Of a stretch of DNA of 64,000 nt, positions 1 to 9,583 are shown in pieces (the stretch's first letter is position 1; the number at the start of each line of letters is the position of its first letter). A program made the position numbers and the translations under genes. The stretch spans positions 62,001 to 126,000 of the forward strand of contig JAFEBI010000023.1 in NCBI GenBank assembly GCA_018242725.1, given 5' to 3'. The notes beneath the pieces are model-generated. The model saw nothing but the letters and a program-made list of their open reading frames with translations, did not search any database and was not told the DNA's origin. Source of the stretch: Nitrospira sp. (lineage in GTDB: Bacteria > Nitrospirota > Nitrospiria > Nitrospirales > Nitrospiraceae).

Positions 1-3000
1 ATATTGTTCGGCTCGACCTACCGCCTGATCAGATGACACGGCATCCGTCTTATAGTCCGTGATCCAGAGCTCCCCGTCGAATCGGTAGAGAAGATCTATG
101 ACCCCCTCCATGACCTGCCGTTCTCCCCAAGGCATGGTAAACGGAACTTCACGGCCCACGATCTGGGACGACCGAAGCCTGTCATAAAGGGGCGATCCGC
201 CGAATGCCATGAACAGATCATGAAGCGACTCCGTCACGGCTGGCAGCAGAAACTGTTCCTCCGATTGGAGCAGTGCCTGAAGGACCGGACCGATCTGCTC
301 AATCAATCCACTCGCCGGCGACAAAAAATTCCATCGCTCCAAGACCCGATGCGCGGCAATCCCTGTCAGTCGTCCCACGTCACGGAGCCGACCGTTCTGA
401 GCGGGAAGAGGTTTGCGCGGTTCTTCTTGTCGAATCAATGCGGTCGGTGTCACATGCCATTCGGTCTCCTCGACAGCACTCCACCGTTCTTTCCGCTGCT
501 CCCACAGTCTGGCAATTGACGACACATCGATCGAGATAACCGGATTCTCAGGTGAGAACGACTGACGCTGCCAGGTTCGCTCCGGCGCATGCACCACGCG
601 ATGGGGAATGATACTTGCCCCAATCGAGAGCTGCTGTGTGACCATTTCGCCAACCTGCCCGTCGCCAATTTGTTGCAGCCATTGGAATGTCGTTTCCCCG
701 ACCGACCGCGCCACTTTCCCACCAGACAACACCAATAGCTCCTTGGCCCTCGTCATCCCGACGTAGAATACTCGCCGTCGTTCGGCCTCTTCTCGTACCG
801 CAAATTTTGCCTGAGCCAGGACCGCCCCAATCGTTCGTTTTGACCCGATGGACAATCCATAGATGCCGCTCGACCAATCGTGCGCCACATGTGGTACAGT
901 GCGGTCCCGCCCTGTTCCCTGGTGCATTCCCGGCAAGACCACGATAGGGAACTCGAGTCCCTTGGCCTTGTGGATCGTCATGATTTGCACTGCATCGGAA
1001 GATGCTTCAGCCAAAGGGCTCTCTGCCTCTTCTGGTTGTTCGTCCAGTCGCGTCACCATCAACTCAATGAATGCGCTCAACGTCATCGTGGCTCGTTCGG
1101 CAAGTGAGGCGGCTGTGTGTTTCACTTTCAACAAATTAGCGACGGCCTGTTCACCATGCAGAGAAGCAGCGGCGGCCTCCAAGAGCGGGAGCCGATCAAA
1201 GATCAATTCGATCGCGTCAGCCAGTGGAACCGAGGGGACCGCCTGATGGAGCCACGCCAATTGTTCATAGAGGCGGCGAATCGCTGCAGCCTTCGGATGA
1301 TCGAACGAGTCGAGACTTGTCCAGAGCCTATACTCCAATTGGGAGGCCTCATGGAATTCAAACACTTCACGATCCGTCAAACCGCCTAACGGGGAACGCA
1401 GCAGTCCGGTCAGGGCAATGCGATCATGCGGATGGTCAAGCACTCGCAACACATTCACCAGATCGATCACTTCTTGGCGACGGTAAAAATGCTTTTCCCC
1501 TTCAATGACATAGGAAATGTTGTGTCGGCGCAGGGCGTCGAGGTAGGCATCGGCCTGGGTGAGCTTTCGAAAAAGCAACGCGACATGGCCGGCCACAGTA
1601 TGAGGGCGTGAGAGGATCTCATCTTTCAACCACCGTGCCAGTACCTCCCCTTCGGCTCGCACAGCAAGATCCGCATCAAACGGTTCATTCTCGTCTGCCG
1701 GGGTCGTCACCAAGAGTCGGACTCCCGCCTCCATCGTTGAAGGACGACGTTGTGGGCGCACGTCAAGCCGGACATTGGCCGGCTGCACGAGTGGGCGGTG
1801 GACAAAGAGTCGGTCAAAGATGTCGTTGATCGGGTTGAGCACGGCTGCGGCGCTGCGAAAATTCGTCGTGAGCGTTTGGATGACACCACCGCCTTGCGTG
1901 ATCTTGTCGACTACCCGATCGAAGGCTTCAATGTCTGCTCGACGAAACGCATAGATCGACTGTTTTGGGTCGCCGACAATAAAGAGCTTCCCGGGATCCA
2001 ACTTCATATCCTGCCATGCGGTCTCATGACAGCCGAGCTGCTCCGACACCGCAAGAATGATTTCATACTGAATCGGATCGGTATCCTGAAACTCATCGAC
2101 CAACACCGCCCGATACTCTCGCTTGATCCCTTCCCTGACTCTGGGATGCGCTTGCAGGAGACCCCTCGCCCTCGCCAACAGACCGTCAAATGACAACCAC
2201 CCTTTGTCCACGAAAGAAGAGCGGATCGACTCAACCAGTGGACCGAGAAGCTTCAGCAAATCACCAAACAGAAGATGATCGACATCTAAGAAAGACTGAC
2301 TGGCTTCAATAAGTCGTTTGGCTTCTTGGAACTCCGACTCATCCCAATCCTTGACCTTACTTCCGATGTCTTTACTGAGCCAGTCGCGAGTCGAGACATC
2401 CAGCCGTTGGAGAACGCACGGCCCCTCGTTCGCCACCTGAGTCAGCAACGAGAGACCGGCTCCAAGCATTTCCTCAATCTTTCGTCGCTTGGGGCGATCG
2501 TACGCCTTCAGTAACGTGTGCGCCTTGTCTGCTCGCTCACCAATCCACTGAACCACGTTCGGATTCAGAGAGTCCTGGGCCAGCTGTTGCCGCACAACCT
2601 TGAGATCGACCAACTCGCTACAGAGTGCATGGGCAAGGCTTCTGACCTCTTCGAGAGTCGTGACACTCAATAGCCTACGCCATCGCTCATGGTTCGAGCC
2701 TTGTCGGCTCAACTCCTGATCGATCCATACATCCCACGCTTGCGTAAAATGCTCGTCAAATCGTGACCCGTCGTCCTCTTGAAAGTCCGGATCAACGCCG
2801 CTCTCTAGGGGATGCAGCCGCAGCAGGTGCGCGGCAAAACTATGCAACGTTCCAATTTGAGCCTTCTCGATATCGGCCAACCCAGCACGGGCTCGTGCCG
2901 CGATCTCATTCCTCGTGAGTCCGTACCGTTCTTGCAGATCCTGAGCCGAGACGGCTCCACCGTCTTGTAGTCGTGCCCCATCGGTTTGAAGATCGGCCAG

Positions 3001-3243
3001 CCACGTCAGCCTCTCGCGCAAGCGCACCTTCATTTCCATCGCCGCTTTGTTCGTGAACGTGAGCGCAACGACCTGGGTGATGGGCACTGGGCGTGGATCT
3101 TTCATCACGAGATGCACCAGACGATTGACCAAAAGCGTCGTCTTCCCGGTTCCTGCCCCGGCAATCACCACCACGTTCCGGTCGAACGTCGTCTCCGCGC
3201 CCTCGCGGGCGGCATGATCAGAAATCTCGTGGTGATTACTCAT
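1..3243 (-). CDS. addA: AddA-type helicase/nuclease (3' end outside window)
   Basis: UvrD-family helicase with a C-terminal PD-(D/E)XK nuclease, the AddA subunit of a RecBCD-like end-resection machine. All SF1 motifs are readable in order: Walker A AGAGTGKTT near the N-terminus, then DEFQDTDPIQ, GDPKQSIYAFRR, TTNFRS, TIHKAKGLEFP and VGMTRAKELLVLSG. The nuclease core follows as GVIDLLYRFDG...WITDYKTD. The frame stays open to base 1, giving 1081 codons, so only the extreme C-terminus is missing. The start ATG (3241-3243) lies inside the last codons of addB, in ATGAGTAA, which indicates translational coupling. AddA is the main motor and one of the two nucleases of the complex. Confidence in the family is high; the exact C-terminus cannot be seen. 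Confidence 0.93.
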   Translation of the reverse strand, partial: MSNHHEISDHAAREGAETTFDRNVVVIAGAGTGKTTLLVNRLVHLVMKDPRPVPITQVVALTFTNKAAMEMKVRLRERLTWLADLQTDGARLQDGGAVSAQDLQERYGLTRNEIAARARAGLADIEKAQIGTLHSFAAHLLRLHPLESGVDPDFQEDDGSRFDEHFTQAWDVWIDQELSRQGSNHERWRRLLSVTTLEEVRSLAHALCSELVDLKVVRQQLAQDSLNPNVVQWIGERADKAHTLLKAYDRPKRRKIEEMLGAGLSLLTQVANEGPCVLQRLDVSTRDWLSKDIGSKVKDWDESEFQEAKRLIEASQSFLDVDHLLFGDLLKLLGPLVESIRSSFVDKGWLSFDGLLARARGLLQAHPRVREGIKREYRAVLVDEFQDTDPIQYEIILAVSEQLGCHETAWQDMKLDPGKLFIVGDPKQSIYAFRRADIEAFDRVVDKITQGGGVIQTLTTNFRSAAAVLNPINDIFDRLFVHRPLVQPANVRLDVRPQRRPSTMEAGVRLLVTTPADENEPFDADLAVRAEGEVLARWLKDEILSRPHTVAGHVALLFRKLTQADAYLDALRRHNISYVIEGEKHFYRRQEVIDLVNVLRVLDHPHDRIALTGLLRSPLGGLTDREVFEFHEASQLEYRLWTSLDSFDHPKAAAIRRLYEQLAWLHQAVPSVPLADAIELIFDRLPLLEAAAASLHGEQAVANLLKVKHTAASLAERATMTLSAFIELMVTRLDEQPEEAESPLAEASSDAVQIMTIHKAKGLEFPIVVLPGMHQGTGRDRTVPHVAHDWSSGIYGLSIGSKRTIGAVLAQAKFAVREEAERRRVFYVGMTRAKELLVLSGGKVARSVGETTFQWLQQIGDGQVGEMVTQQLSIGASIIPHRVVHAPERTWQRQSFSPENPVISIDVSSIARLWEQRKERWSAVEETEWHVTPTALIRQEEPRKPLPAQNGRLRDVGRLTGIAAHRVLERWNFLSPASGLIEQIGPVLQALLQSEEQFLLPAVTESLHDLFMAFGGSPLYDRLRSSQIVGREVPFTMPWGERQVMEGVIDLLYRFDGELWITDYKTDAVSSDQAVGRAEQY

Positions 3244-6200
3244 CCTGTACCTTGATCGTACGCAAGGATCGAAGATCTTTGGATTCCGGCGAACGATACG
3301 ACCGCCACCAGGTCAACTGATGTTCACACCGACAAGCCACCCGGTACTCGCAAGCCTCGCAATAGGTGCCCGGCAGGATAAAGAACTGGCCGGCCTTAAG
3401 GCCGACCACCAGACGCTCGATCGTGTCTTGGAGCAACGCGCCCGTGTTGCCGGACCAATCCCGTTTGGTGAACATTGAGCGATCGATTGCCTTTGACCAG
3501 TTTGGGGCCACAAAGAGCAGTTGAACTCCCTCGGTTGTTCCTAACTCACCCAGGTCTAGGCGAGCATAGAACGGCGGCTGCAACCGATAGCCTCGAACCG
3601 CCGACTGGCGAAGATTCCGGTCCTCCGTCTTCATGGCGCTGCCGGTCTTGTATTTGTAATCGATGATTCGCAGGGCACCACTGTCTCGATGTCGGTCGAG
3701 ACGGTCCAGACGGCCTTGAATCTTCAGACTGACTGATTCCTCCTTGACCACAAGCGACAACCTGCCGGTCGCTTCCTGCTCAAAGGCAATCGGCTGATAG
3801 GGCTGCTCCACATAGGCCGCTTGATCGGAAGAAATTGTTGAGAGCACTAGAGCAACGGCCTGTTCCTTCGCAAATTCCCACAAGAGAAAATGCCCGGGTG
3901 GATACTCGTTCTCGCACTCCGCAGCCGCCTGTACTACGGCCTCCTCAGCGACTCGACGAACGGTGTCGCCCGGCAAGGTGATAGCAGGCCAACCCTTTTC
4001 AACCAGCGATTCATACGCGCGACGCAGTGCCGAGTGGAGCAGGATACCGAGCACCAGAGCATCCGGTTCTTTCCCCATCGCCAAGCGAACCGGTTCAAGA
4101 TGTAGCACGTCCGTCCCGAAATACTGGAAAGGACAGCGGGCATACCGTTCAAGCGGGGTCGGAGCCACCCCTCGTCGCATCATCCGTGACCAGTGAGATG
4201 GAAGCGGCCCGGTCTGCCCATCGAACGCCGTGAGCGACGGCACATCCTGTTCGATGGCCGCCATGGCCGTTACCGCATGACTCCACAACTCACTATCTTC
4301 TCCCATGGCCTGGAAGAACGAAGCAGGATCCTGTCCTTGCAGTACCATCCATCTCGCTAGTTCTCTGGGAGGAAGATACTGGCGTATCGCAGGTCGATGG
4401 GCCACTCGATCTGTTAGGCGGCGCGGAACCGTCTCTACCGGACACTCAAGCTGACCGAGCTGCCGAGAGCCTTGCTCGACGTAGGGCGAGACCACGGATA
4501 TACGCCCATGTTCATCGGCCCGTTGATACGACAACGACAACCGCTGGGTTGCGGACTGACAGAGCAGGGTGAACAGCAACGTCTCCTCGTCGTAACCGGC
4601 TAGTTTTTCATCGATCTTAAACCCGAGCGTGCTATCGAGGACCGCACGATGACGATCGCGCAGAAAGGGATCCTCGCGAATATACCGGGGAAAGTGTTTT
4701 TCATTCAGTCCGATGACAAACAACGCCTTGAAGGGAATACCGCGGGCAGCCATCGCATCGAGTACGGTCACACCTTGATTGGAGACGGAACTCACCGGTA
4801 CAGCAGCACGCTCCAACGCATGCTGCAGCAGTTCGACGAATTCACCCCAGGACAGTTCTTCCCCCAGAACATCCAGCGACCGTAGCCCCTCCCAGGTCTG
4901 TTCGATAGCCTGCCAAATCGAATTGAATCTCGAATCACCAGGGCTTTCCATTTCTGAGCCCGCTGCCTCCTGACGAGACAGATGGCGAGCAGCCAGCTGT
5001 TCAAGCGCATCGACGTGTTCTCGGATCGTCGCCTGCCGGGGCGGCGCTTCACAGGATTGGAACAATTCCTCAACGACTTGCCAGCACAACGCTGCCACTT
5101 CCGGTGCCACATCCAGCGATCCTCCCTGGATCTCCTCACTCCTTTCATCTTGGAGCGTCAACATGAACTGGCTCGCCCGTTTCACCCGCTCCCATTCACC
5201 ACGACCATGGGTGATACGGAGAGCAGAAACTATGGCCTTCCATTGTTCAAGCCGATAGTGGGGGTTCCCTTCTAATAGCTCGGACGATCGATAGAGAGGC
5301 GAACCAATGACGTCGAGAACCGTCGTGCCATAGAAATCGTTGATCGGTAGGGAAGCCAGCTGCAAGAGAAGCTTGGAGAGCGGCTCGTGGATCAGCGGAG
5401 TGCCTCCATTCGTTACAAAAGGAATACAATGCCGATCGAACACATTTCTCAACAAGCCGCTGTAAGGATCCAAAGTCCTGGCCACGACGCCGATCTCATC
5501 AAATCGGTACCCGTTCGTCTCGACGAGGTCGAGGATCTGACGACAGGTGGAAGCCAATTCCTCTTCCGCCCCGATGACGCTGGAGATCGACAAGCTCACA
5601 GGGCTGCCACCAACATCCACATCTCGCCGCGGCAATGTGACACGGGGATGAGGACCTGCAACCAGCGGGTTGATATGCCGATCGAAGAAGCGTTGCGCGA
5701 ACGAGTAGACGCTATCCTGCTCAAGGGGAAAGAACAATGTGGTCTGGACCGTTGCACGCACGGCTTCAAGCAGCGAGAGTTGCACCTGCGTGAGATCGTA
5801 AAATCCGTAATAGAACAGGTGTGTGAGTGACGCAAGAAACGAAGACGATGGAACGAAGGAGATTAAGGACTCAGCAAAGTCATCATCCGTCCCCACTCCA
5901 AGCGTCATGCCCACCTCTTCCACGGCCGCGTACAAGGAGAAGAGGGCGTGGAGCTGATCGGAGTCATCTTGGCCGAAATACCCTTCCCTGGCACCTTGGA
6001 TGGCTGCAGCAGGATCAACTCCGGCGTCCTTCAGGTCACGAATGCTCGACCAGAGGGCCCCCCAAGTCCCGGAGGCGTGTCCGATCCGTTGAAGTGGTGC
6101 TAACCCTGAGGGGCGATTCCTTGTGAGATAACGGACGAGCTGCTCGAAAAACAGATCGTCAACACGACGAATTCTCGTCGCCCGATCCTGACCGGGGCTC

Positions 6201-6427
6201 TCATCCGCCAGGCGAAGCGCGAACTGGTGAAAGGTAAAAAAGTGCACATTGAGCAACGCGCAGTTCTGCTCGGCACTAAGGAGCCGTTTGAGGCGAGCGA
6301 GTAAGGTGCTTGATGGGACAAGAATCGCAACCGGGGCGAATGGATCGTCAGTCTGTGTCTGACGAAGCTGAGCAACCAGAGAGGACTCGAGGGATGGATG
6401 GAAGCGACCAGTGATAACCCGCAACAT
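3236..6427 (-). CDS. addB: AddB-type nuclease subunit
   Basis: 1063-residue partner of AddA in double-strand-break resection. The N-terminus (LRVITGRFHPSLE, then AILVPSSTLLARLKR) has the AddB/RexB layout but no Walker A GKT/S, so ATP-driven motor activity at this site is unlikely, as in RexB. The C-terminal nuclease shows RLDRLDRHRDSG...LRIIDYKYKTG, with the catalytic Asp and the D-x-K pair. A Cys in YARCPFQYF, together with CEACEYRVACRC near the C-terminus, matches the four-cysteine Fe-S staple of AddB. The stop overlaps the addA start. The upstream neighbours (zinc ribbon, thioredoxin-like) are on the same strand and close by, so they may be co-transcribed. Confidence 0.92.
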   Translation of the reverse strand: MLRVITGRFHPSLESSLVAQLRQTQTDDPFAPVAILVPSSTLLARLKRLLSAEQNCALLNVHFFTFHQFALRLADESPGQDRATRIRRVDDLFFEQLVRYLTRNRPSGLAPLQRIGHASGTWGALWSSIRDLKDAGVDPAAAIQGAREGYFGQDDSDQLHALFSLYAAVEEVGMTLGVGTDDDFAESLISFVPSSSFLASLTHLFYYGFYDLTQVQLSLLEAVRATVQTTLFFPLEQDSVYSFAQRFFDRHINPLVAGPHPRVTLPRRDVDVGGSPVSLSISSVIGAEEELASTCRQILDLVETNGYRFDEIGVVARTLDPYSGLLRNVFDRHCIPFVTNGGTPLIHEPLSKLLLQLASLPINDFYGTTVLDVIGSPLYRSSELLEGNPHYRLEQWKAIVSALRITHGRGEWERVKRASQFMLTLQDERSEEIQGGSLDVAPEVAALCWQVVEELFQSCEAPPRQATIREHVDALEQLAARHLSRQEAAGSEMESPGDSRFNSIWQAIEQTWEGLRSLDVLGEELSWGEFVELLQHALERAAVPVSSVSNQGVTVLDAMAARGIPFKALFVIGLNEKHFPRYIREDPFLRDRHRAVLDSTLGFKIDEKLAGYDEETLLFTLLCQSATQRLSLSYQRADEHGRISVVSPYVEQGSRQLGQLECPVETVPRRLTDRVAHRPAIRQYLPPRELARWMVLQGQDPASFFQAMGEDSELWSHAVTAMAAIEQDVPSLTAFDGQTGPLPSHWSRMMRRGVAPTPLERYARCPFQYFGTDVLHLEPVRLAMGKEPDALVLGILLHSALRRAYESLVEKGWPAITLPGDTVRRVAEEAVVQAAAECENEYPPGHFLLWEFAKEQAVALVLSTISSDQAAYVEQPYQPIAFEQEATGRLSLVVKEESVSLKIQGRLDRLDRHRDSGALRIIDYKYKTGSAMKTEDRNLRQSAVRGYRLQPPFYARLDLGELGTTEGVQLLFVAPNWSKAIDRSMFTKRDWSGNTGALLQDTIERLVVGLKAGQFFILPGTYCEACEYRVACRCEHQLTWWRSYRSPESKDLRSLRTIKVQDE

Positions 6428-6443
6428 AGCGGGTCATTGTACG

Positions 6444-6599
6444 CTACCCAGTCTCCGGGCCCAAGAGCTCTCCGTTGCAATCGACACAGGCCCAATCGCC
6501 GTCAATGAACGACATGGGGTCGCCGCAGATTGGACAGTCGGGAGGAGGTCCCTTATCAATCCTGGGAAGATCCGGCAGCTCAAAATCCTCTTCTTCCAT
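6444..6599 (-). CDS. small zinc-ribbon protein (51 aa)
   Basis: 51-residue ORF with an acidic N-terminus (MEEEDFELPDLP) and two CxxC pairs (CPIC...CVDC) separated by a short loop, the usual four-Cys zinc ribbon. It starts 7 nt after the thioredoxin-like gene ends and stops 16 nt before the addB start, so it sits inside an apparent minus-strand operon. The CxxC spacing suggests metal binding and a protein or nucleic-acid adaptor role. No specific function is recognised. The position between a redox protein and addB is seen directly; any link to Fe-S or zinc maintenance of AddAB is speculation. Confidence 0.7.
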   Translation of the reverse strand: MEEEDFELPDLPRIDKGPPPDCPICGDPMSFIDGDWACVDCNGELLGPETG

Positions 6600-6606
6600 G
6601 ACGCCT

Positions 6607-6876
6607 CTACCCTTCTTCCCGTTGTTTGATTTTTAATTGGATGGCCTTCTCTGCACTCTCCCGGCTCGGCACACCAACGAACGTCAGCCGCCCATCAATG
6701 ATCGTCGCAGGCACAGCCCGAACAGAATGCCGATCAGCCAACTCCTGCCCGTCTTTCGTGGTGATATCCACTTCCCGATAAGAAAAACTGTATTTCACCT
6801 TCAATTGCTTCCACAAGCTCTTCGCTGATGGGCAGGCCCCACAACTAGGCGACACAAGTAACGTAATGTTTGGCAT
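6607..6876 (-). CDS. thioredoxin/glutaredoxin-like small redox protein
   Basis: 89-residue thioredoxin-fold protein. The N-terminus has a beta strand followed by the active-site motif CGAC (SPSCGACPSAK). The central VRAVPATIIDGRLTFVG contains the cis-Pro loop (VPAT) typical of thioredoxin and glutaredoxin folds. There is no signal peptide, so it is cytoplasmic. It resembles the short thioredoxin-family proteins of bacteria and archaea that reduce disulfides or act with a dedicated reductase. It is the first gene of a close minus-strand series leading to the zinc ribbon and addB-addA. The substrate is unknown. Confidence 0.8.
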   Translation of the reverse strand: MPNITLLVSPSCGACPSAKSLWKQLKVKYSFSYREVDITTKDGQELADRHSVRAVPATIIDGRLTFVGVPSRESAEKAIQLKIKQREEG

Positions 6877-7115
6877 GATGTTCTCGTACAGATTTCAAAC
6901 TATTCTGATGCTTGGATCTTAGCACCTGCTCAAAAGTCTTCGCAAGGACGGTCCACTGTCGCATTCTGGAAATGCACTCGTGGTGGGTCATCCTAATTGG
7001 CTCACAACAGGCTTGTCGAAGCACCTTCTGGAGGCAGCGCGATTATCTTTCAGGCAGTCAAACGCCATCTTTGACCGCTGGAAAGCTTAATGGAATCGGC
7101 GTATGGTACTAAGAG

Positions 7116-8090
7116 ATGTTTCGCCACCGCTTCCATATCCTCTTCTGGCTTACCACCATACTTGGCCTATTCCCGTTGCAGTCAATGGCTGAACCAGGCC
7201 AAGATGCCTCGTCTCGACTGCGTGTCCTCACATACAATCTGCTGCACGATGGAGGATGGTCAGGATTTTTCGAGAGCGGCACGCATCTCGAAGAGCGGTT
7301 GGAGATGACGATTCAAGAATTGCGGCGGTTGCAGCCTGATATCATCGCGCTTCAAGAAGCTTCAGAGAGTCGGAAGCACGGCAATGTGCCGCAACGGATC
7401 GCCGAGGCACTGGGGTATCAGATGGTGTTCGCACCGGCTACCGAACGAATTTTCGGCCTCAGTCTGATCGATAAACTCATCACCGCAGCCATCGGCTTCA
7501 AGGAAGGATCGGTGATCTTAAGTCGATATCCGATCGCCACCTCTGAGGTCTACGACCTGCCCCGCTGTCAGCGTCGACTGGACCCTCGCATTCTCTTGCG
7601 GGCTGAGATCACCGCGCCGGATGGACCAGTCCAGATCTTTTCCGCCCACACCGCAAAGGGGGATGACTGCCAGCTCAAACGAGTCGGCGAGTTATTCCGT
7701 GAACATCAAGGAGCAGGACGCGCCATCCTCATGGGCGACTTGAATACGGGCGAGCAATCCCCGGTCCTCATGGGATGGCAAAAGGATCCGGGGCTCATCG
7801 ACGTCTTCCGGGCGGCAAATCCAGGCGTATCAGGCGGAACGGTCTGGCAAAACATTTACGTGGATTGGCCCACCACCGATCGTCGTGTCGATTTTATTTT
7901 CGTCCTGGACGAAGGCACAGGGAGCAGTCCCGTTGTGCACTCAAGCACGCTGGCCTTTGACCAACCAGGCCTCCTCCCGAATGGTGATGCCATCTGGCCA
8001 TCCGACCACCGCGGCGTGGTGGCTGAGATTGAGTTCCTCCCTCTCGACCGACCACGGATCAGTCTGCTCCCCGACAGAAGTGCTCGATAA
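7116..8090 (+). CDS. secreted endonuclease/exonuclease/phosphatase-family protein
   Basis: 324-residue protein with an N-terminal signal peptide (hydrophobic FWLTTILGLFPL, then SMA for cleavage). It carries the metal-dependent EEP fold: RVLTYNLL with the catalytic Asn, ALQEASE with the metal-binding Glu, AILMGDLNTG with the Asp/Asn pair, and WPSDHRGVVAEIE with the C-terminal Asp-His. This superfamily covers DNase I, sphingomyelinases and inositol-phosphate phosphatases, so the substrate cannot be assigned. Export suggests a periplasmic or extracellular phosphodiester or phosphate ester. It is monocistronic as far as can be seen. Confidence 0.85.
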   Translation: MFRHRFHILFWLTTILGLFPLQSMAEPGQDASSRLRVLTYNLLHDGGWSGFFESGTHLEERLEMTIQELRRLQPDIIALQEASESRKHGNVPQRIAEALGYQMVFAPATERIFGLSLIDKLITAAIGFKEGSVILSRYPIATSEVYDLPRCQRRLDPRILLRAEITAPDGPVQIFSAHTAKGDDCQLKRVGELFREHQGAGRAILMGDLNTGEQSPVLMGWQKDPGLIDVFRAANPGVSGGTVWQNIYVDWPTTDRRVDFIFVLDEGTGSSPVVHSSTLAFDQPGLLPNGDAIWPSDHRGVVAEIEFLPLDRPRISLLPDRSAR

Positions 8091-8190
8091 AAGACCGCGC
8101 AAGATGGCGCCTCATTGAGAGTTGATCAGAAGTCTCTGACAATGCCCATCTGCTATCTGCTGCCAATGGTGAAACGAAAGAGCGTCATTT

Positions 8191-8502
8191 ATGAGTGAAC
8201 TCCGAAGATTTAGGATGACCGCTTTGGCTGAAGGCAGTTCATTCCTCATACTGTTATTTATCGCAATGCCTATGAAGTACGTGATGGGGATGCCTAAAGT
8301 CGTAACTGTCGTGGGAGCGATCCACGGAATCTTGTTTCTGCTCTATGTCGCCCAGTTGGGTAAGTTACGGGTCGCCTATCAATGGGACAATACGTTTTCC
8401 TTCTATGCCTTTCTGGCTTCTCTTCTCCCATTCGGTCCCTTCGTATTCGATAAGCGCCTGCATGCAAAAGAAGTTGCCACAACGGTCAATAGCAATCAAT
8501 GA
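8191..8502 (+). CDS. DUF3817 small membrane protein
   Basis: 103-residue integral membrane protein. Its FRMTALAEGSSFLILLFIAMPMK start and GAIHGILFLLY segment are the hallmark of DUF3817, a domain also found near transporters and cytochrome assembly proteins. Three hydrophobic segments are visible. The conserved Glu in AEG and His in IHG are in place. Its 3' end overlaps that of the convergent HEPN-like gene by 17 nt. No function is established for the family. Confidence 0.82.
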   Translation: MSELRRFRMTALAEGSSFLILLFIAMPMKYVMGMPKVVTVVGAIHGILFLLYVAQLGKLRVAYQWDNTFSFYAFLASLLPFGPFVFDKRLHAKEVATTVNSNQ

Positions 8503-9421
8503 GATCTTGATTAACCACCCGCTCATATTTGGTGAACTCAGAGGACTCATCCAGGTCAGATATCACATCCGTAAGCTGTAACTTGGCGGACTCCTGGGCA
8601 CGAATAAAAGAGTGGCCGACATACTCACCAGAAGACGGGTGGCGCTGAGGGTTCACGACATGTTCATTAATTAAGTCCTTTTTAAGCACCTCCTTATTAA
8701 GATACCTCACGATTCTTTTATGGAGGAGATCCACATAGTTGCTATCGCTGTGCTCAGGTCCCAAATACCTACCGTGTGCGAGCCTATGTCGAAGAGCATC
8801 GCGACTGTTTCCCTCCTCACCCCAAAACTCCTTTTTCAGCTCAGGGCCAAGAATTTGAACCAGTTTGTCCCAATCCTTATCAGGTGTGCCTCTACCTTTA
8901 GACGCCTGCTTGTTAACCAACGCCTCGACGGCAATCAGCATCAGGATCAATTTAGATGTGTATCCGGTCGCATTGGTGGCGTCGTTCCAATACCAAAAGA
9001 ATTCATCTGGTATCTGGGAAGACGTCAAGAAGAAGTGAAGTGCTTTCAGCTCTTCCTCGGCAAAAGTCAACCCAACACCCTTGTGCTCTTGAACATATAC
9101 AAGAAAAGCTGTGTCGCAACCTTTTCGATGAATCAGCAAGGGCTGATGGATGTAATCAATATAACATTGACTTACTAAAGCTATTCTCGGAACAATAACC
9201 GCGAGTTTGTCCCAGAACAGCCGCCAAGCTTCCCAACGATTCTTCGCTTCAGTTTCCCACGTGGCCAACCAATATGGATGGGTTCTACACTCATCGCCAC
9301 CATTAACTCGCCATGGCGAAAGAGATACGCCTTCAGCGATAAATCCCGATTGGCCTTCCGATATAAAGTCAAGATCGTTATGAGCGAGCGTGTGAACCCT
9401 CTGCTCTAAGCTATAGCGCAT
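8486..9421 (-). CDS. HEPN-like domain protein of unknown function
   Basis: 311-residue soluble protein. Around residues 165-215 there is an all-alpha region (LILMLIAVEALVNK) followed by DALRHRLAHGRY, an Arg-x4-6-His arrangement typical of HEPN domains, particularly the Apea-like group. HEPN proteins are often RNases in toxin or defence systems, but many are inactive scaffolds. No antitoxin partner is adjacent: the neighbours are a convergent DUF3817 gene and a helicase 162 nt away. The gene looks visibly AT-richer than its surroundings, consistent with recent transfer. The domain assignment is by eye and moderate. Confidence 0.55.
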   Translation of the reverse strand: MRYSLEQRVHTLAHNDLDFISEGQSGFIAEGVSLSPWRVNGGDECRTHPYWLATWETEAKNRWEAWRLFWDKLAVIVPRIALVSQCYIDYIHQPLLIHRKGCDTAFLVYVQEHKGVGLTFAEEELKALHFFLTSSQIPDEFFWYWNDATNATGYTSKLILMLIAVEALVNKQASKGRGTPDKDWDKLVQILGPELKKEFWGEEGNSRDALRHRLAHGRYLGPEHSDSNYVDLLHKRIVRYLNKEVLKKDLINEHVVNPQRHPSSGEYVGHSFIRAQESAKLQLTDVISDLDESSEFTKYERVVNQDLIDCY

Positions 9422-9583
9422 GAGCGAACATCCTCAGAATTTCAGAGTGCGTTCAAAAATCTTTATTATGATACCTATTCCTTCTATTAAGCTCCCCTAT
9501 ACAACATAGGGTAGCCTGCGTTTCTGAGGCTGCAGAATAAATCGGGCACGCGCAGGAGTCGCATCTTGCGCTCATACCTCTCC

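Noticed and set aside
7885-8118. Plus-strand frame overlapping the end of the EEP-family gene
   Set aside because: It is in another frame of a well-supported gene and has no family similarity.
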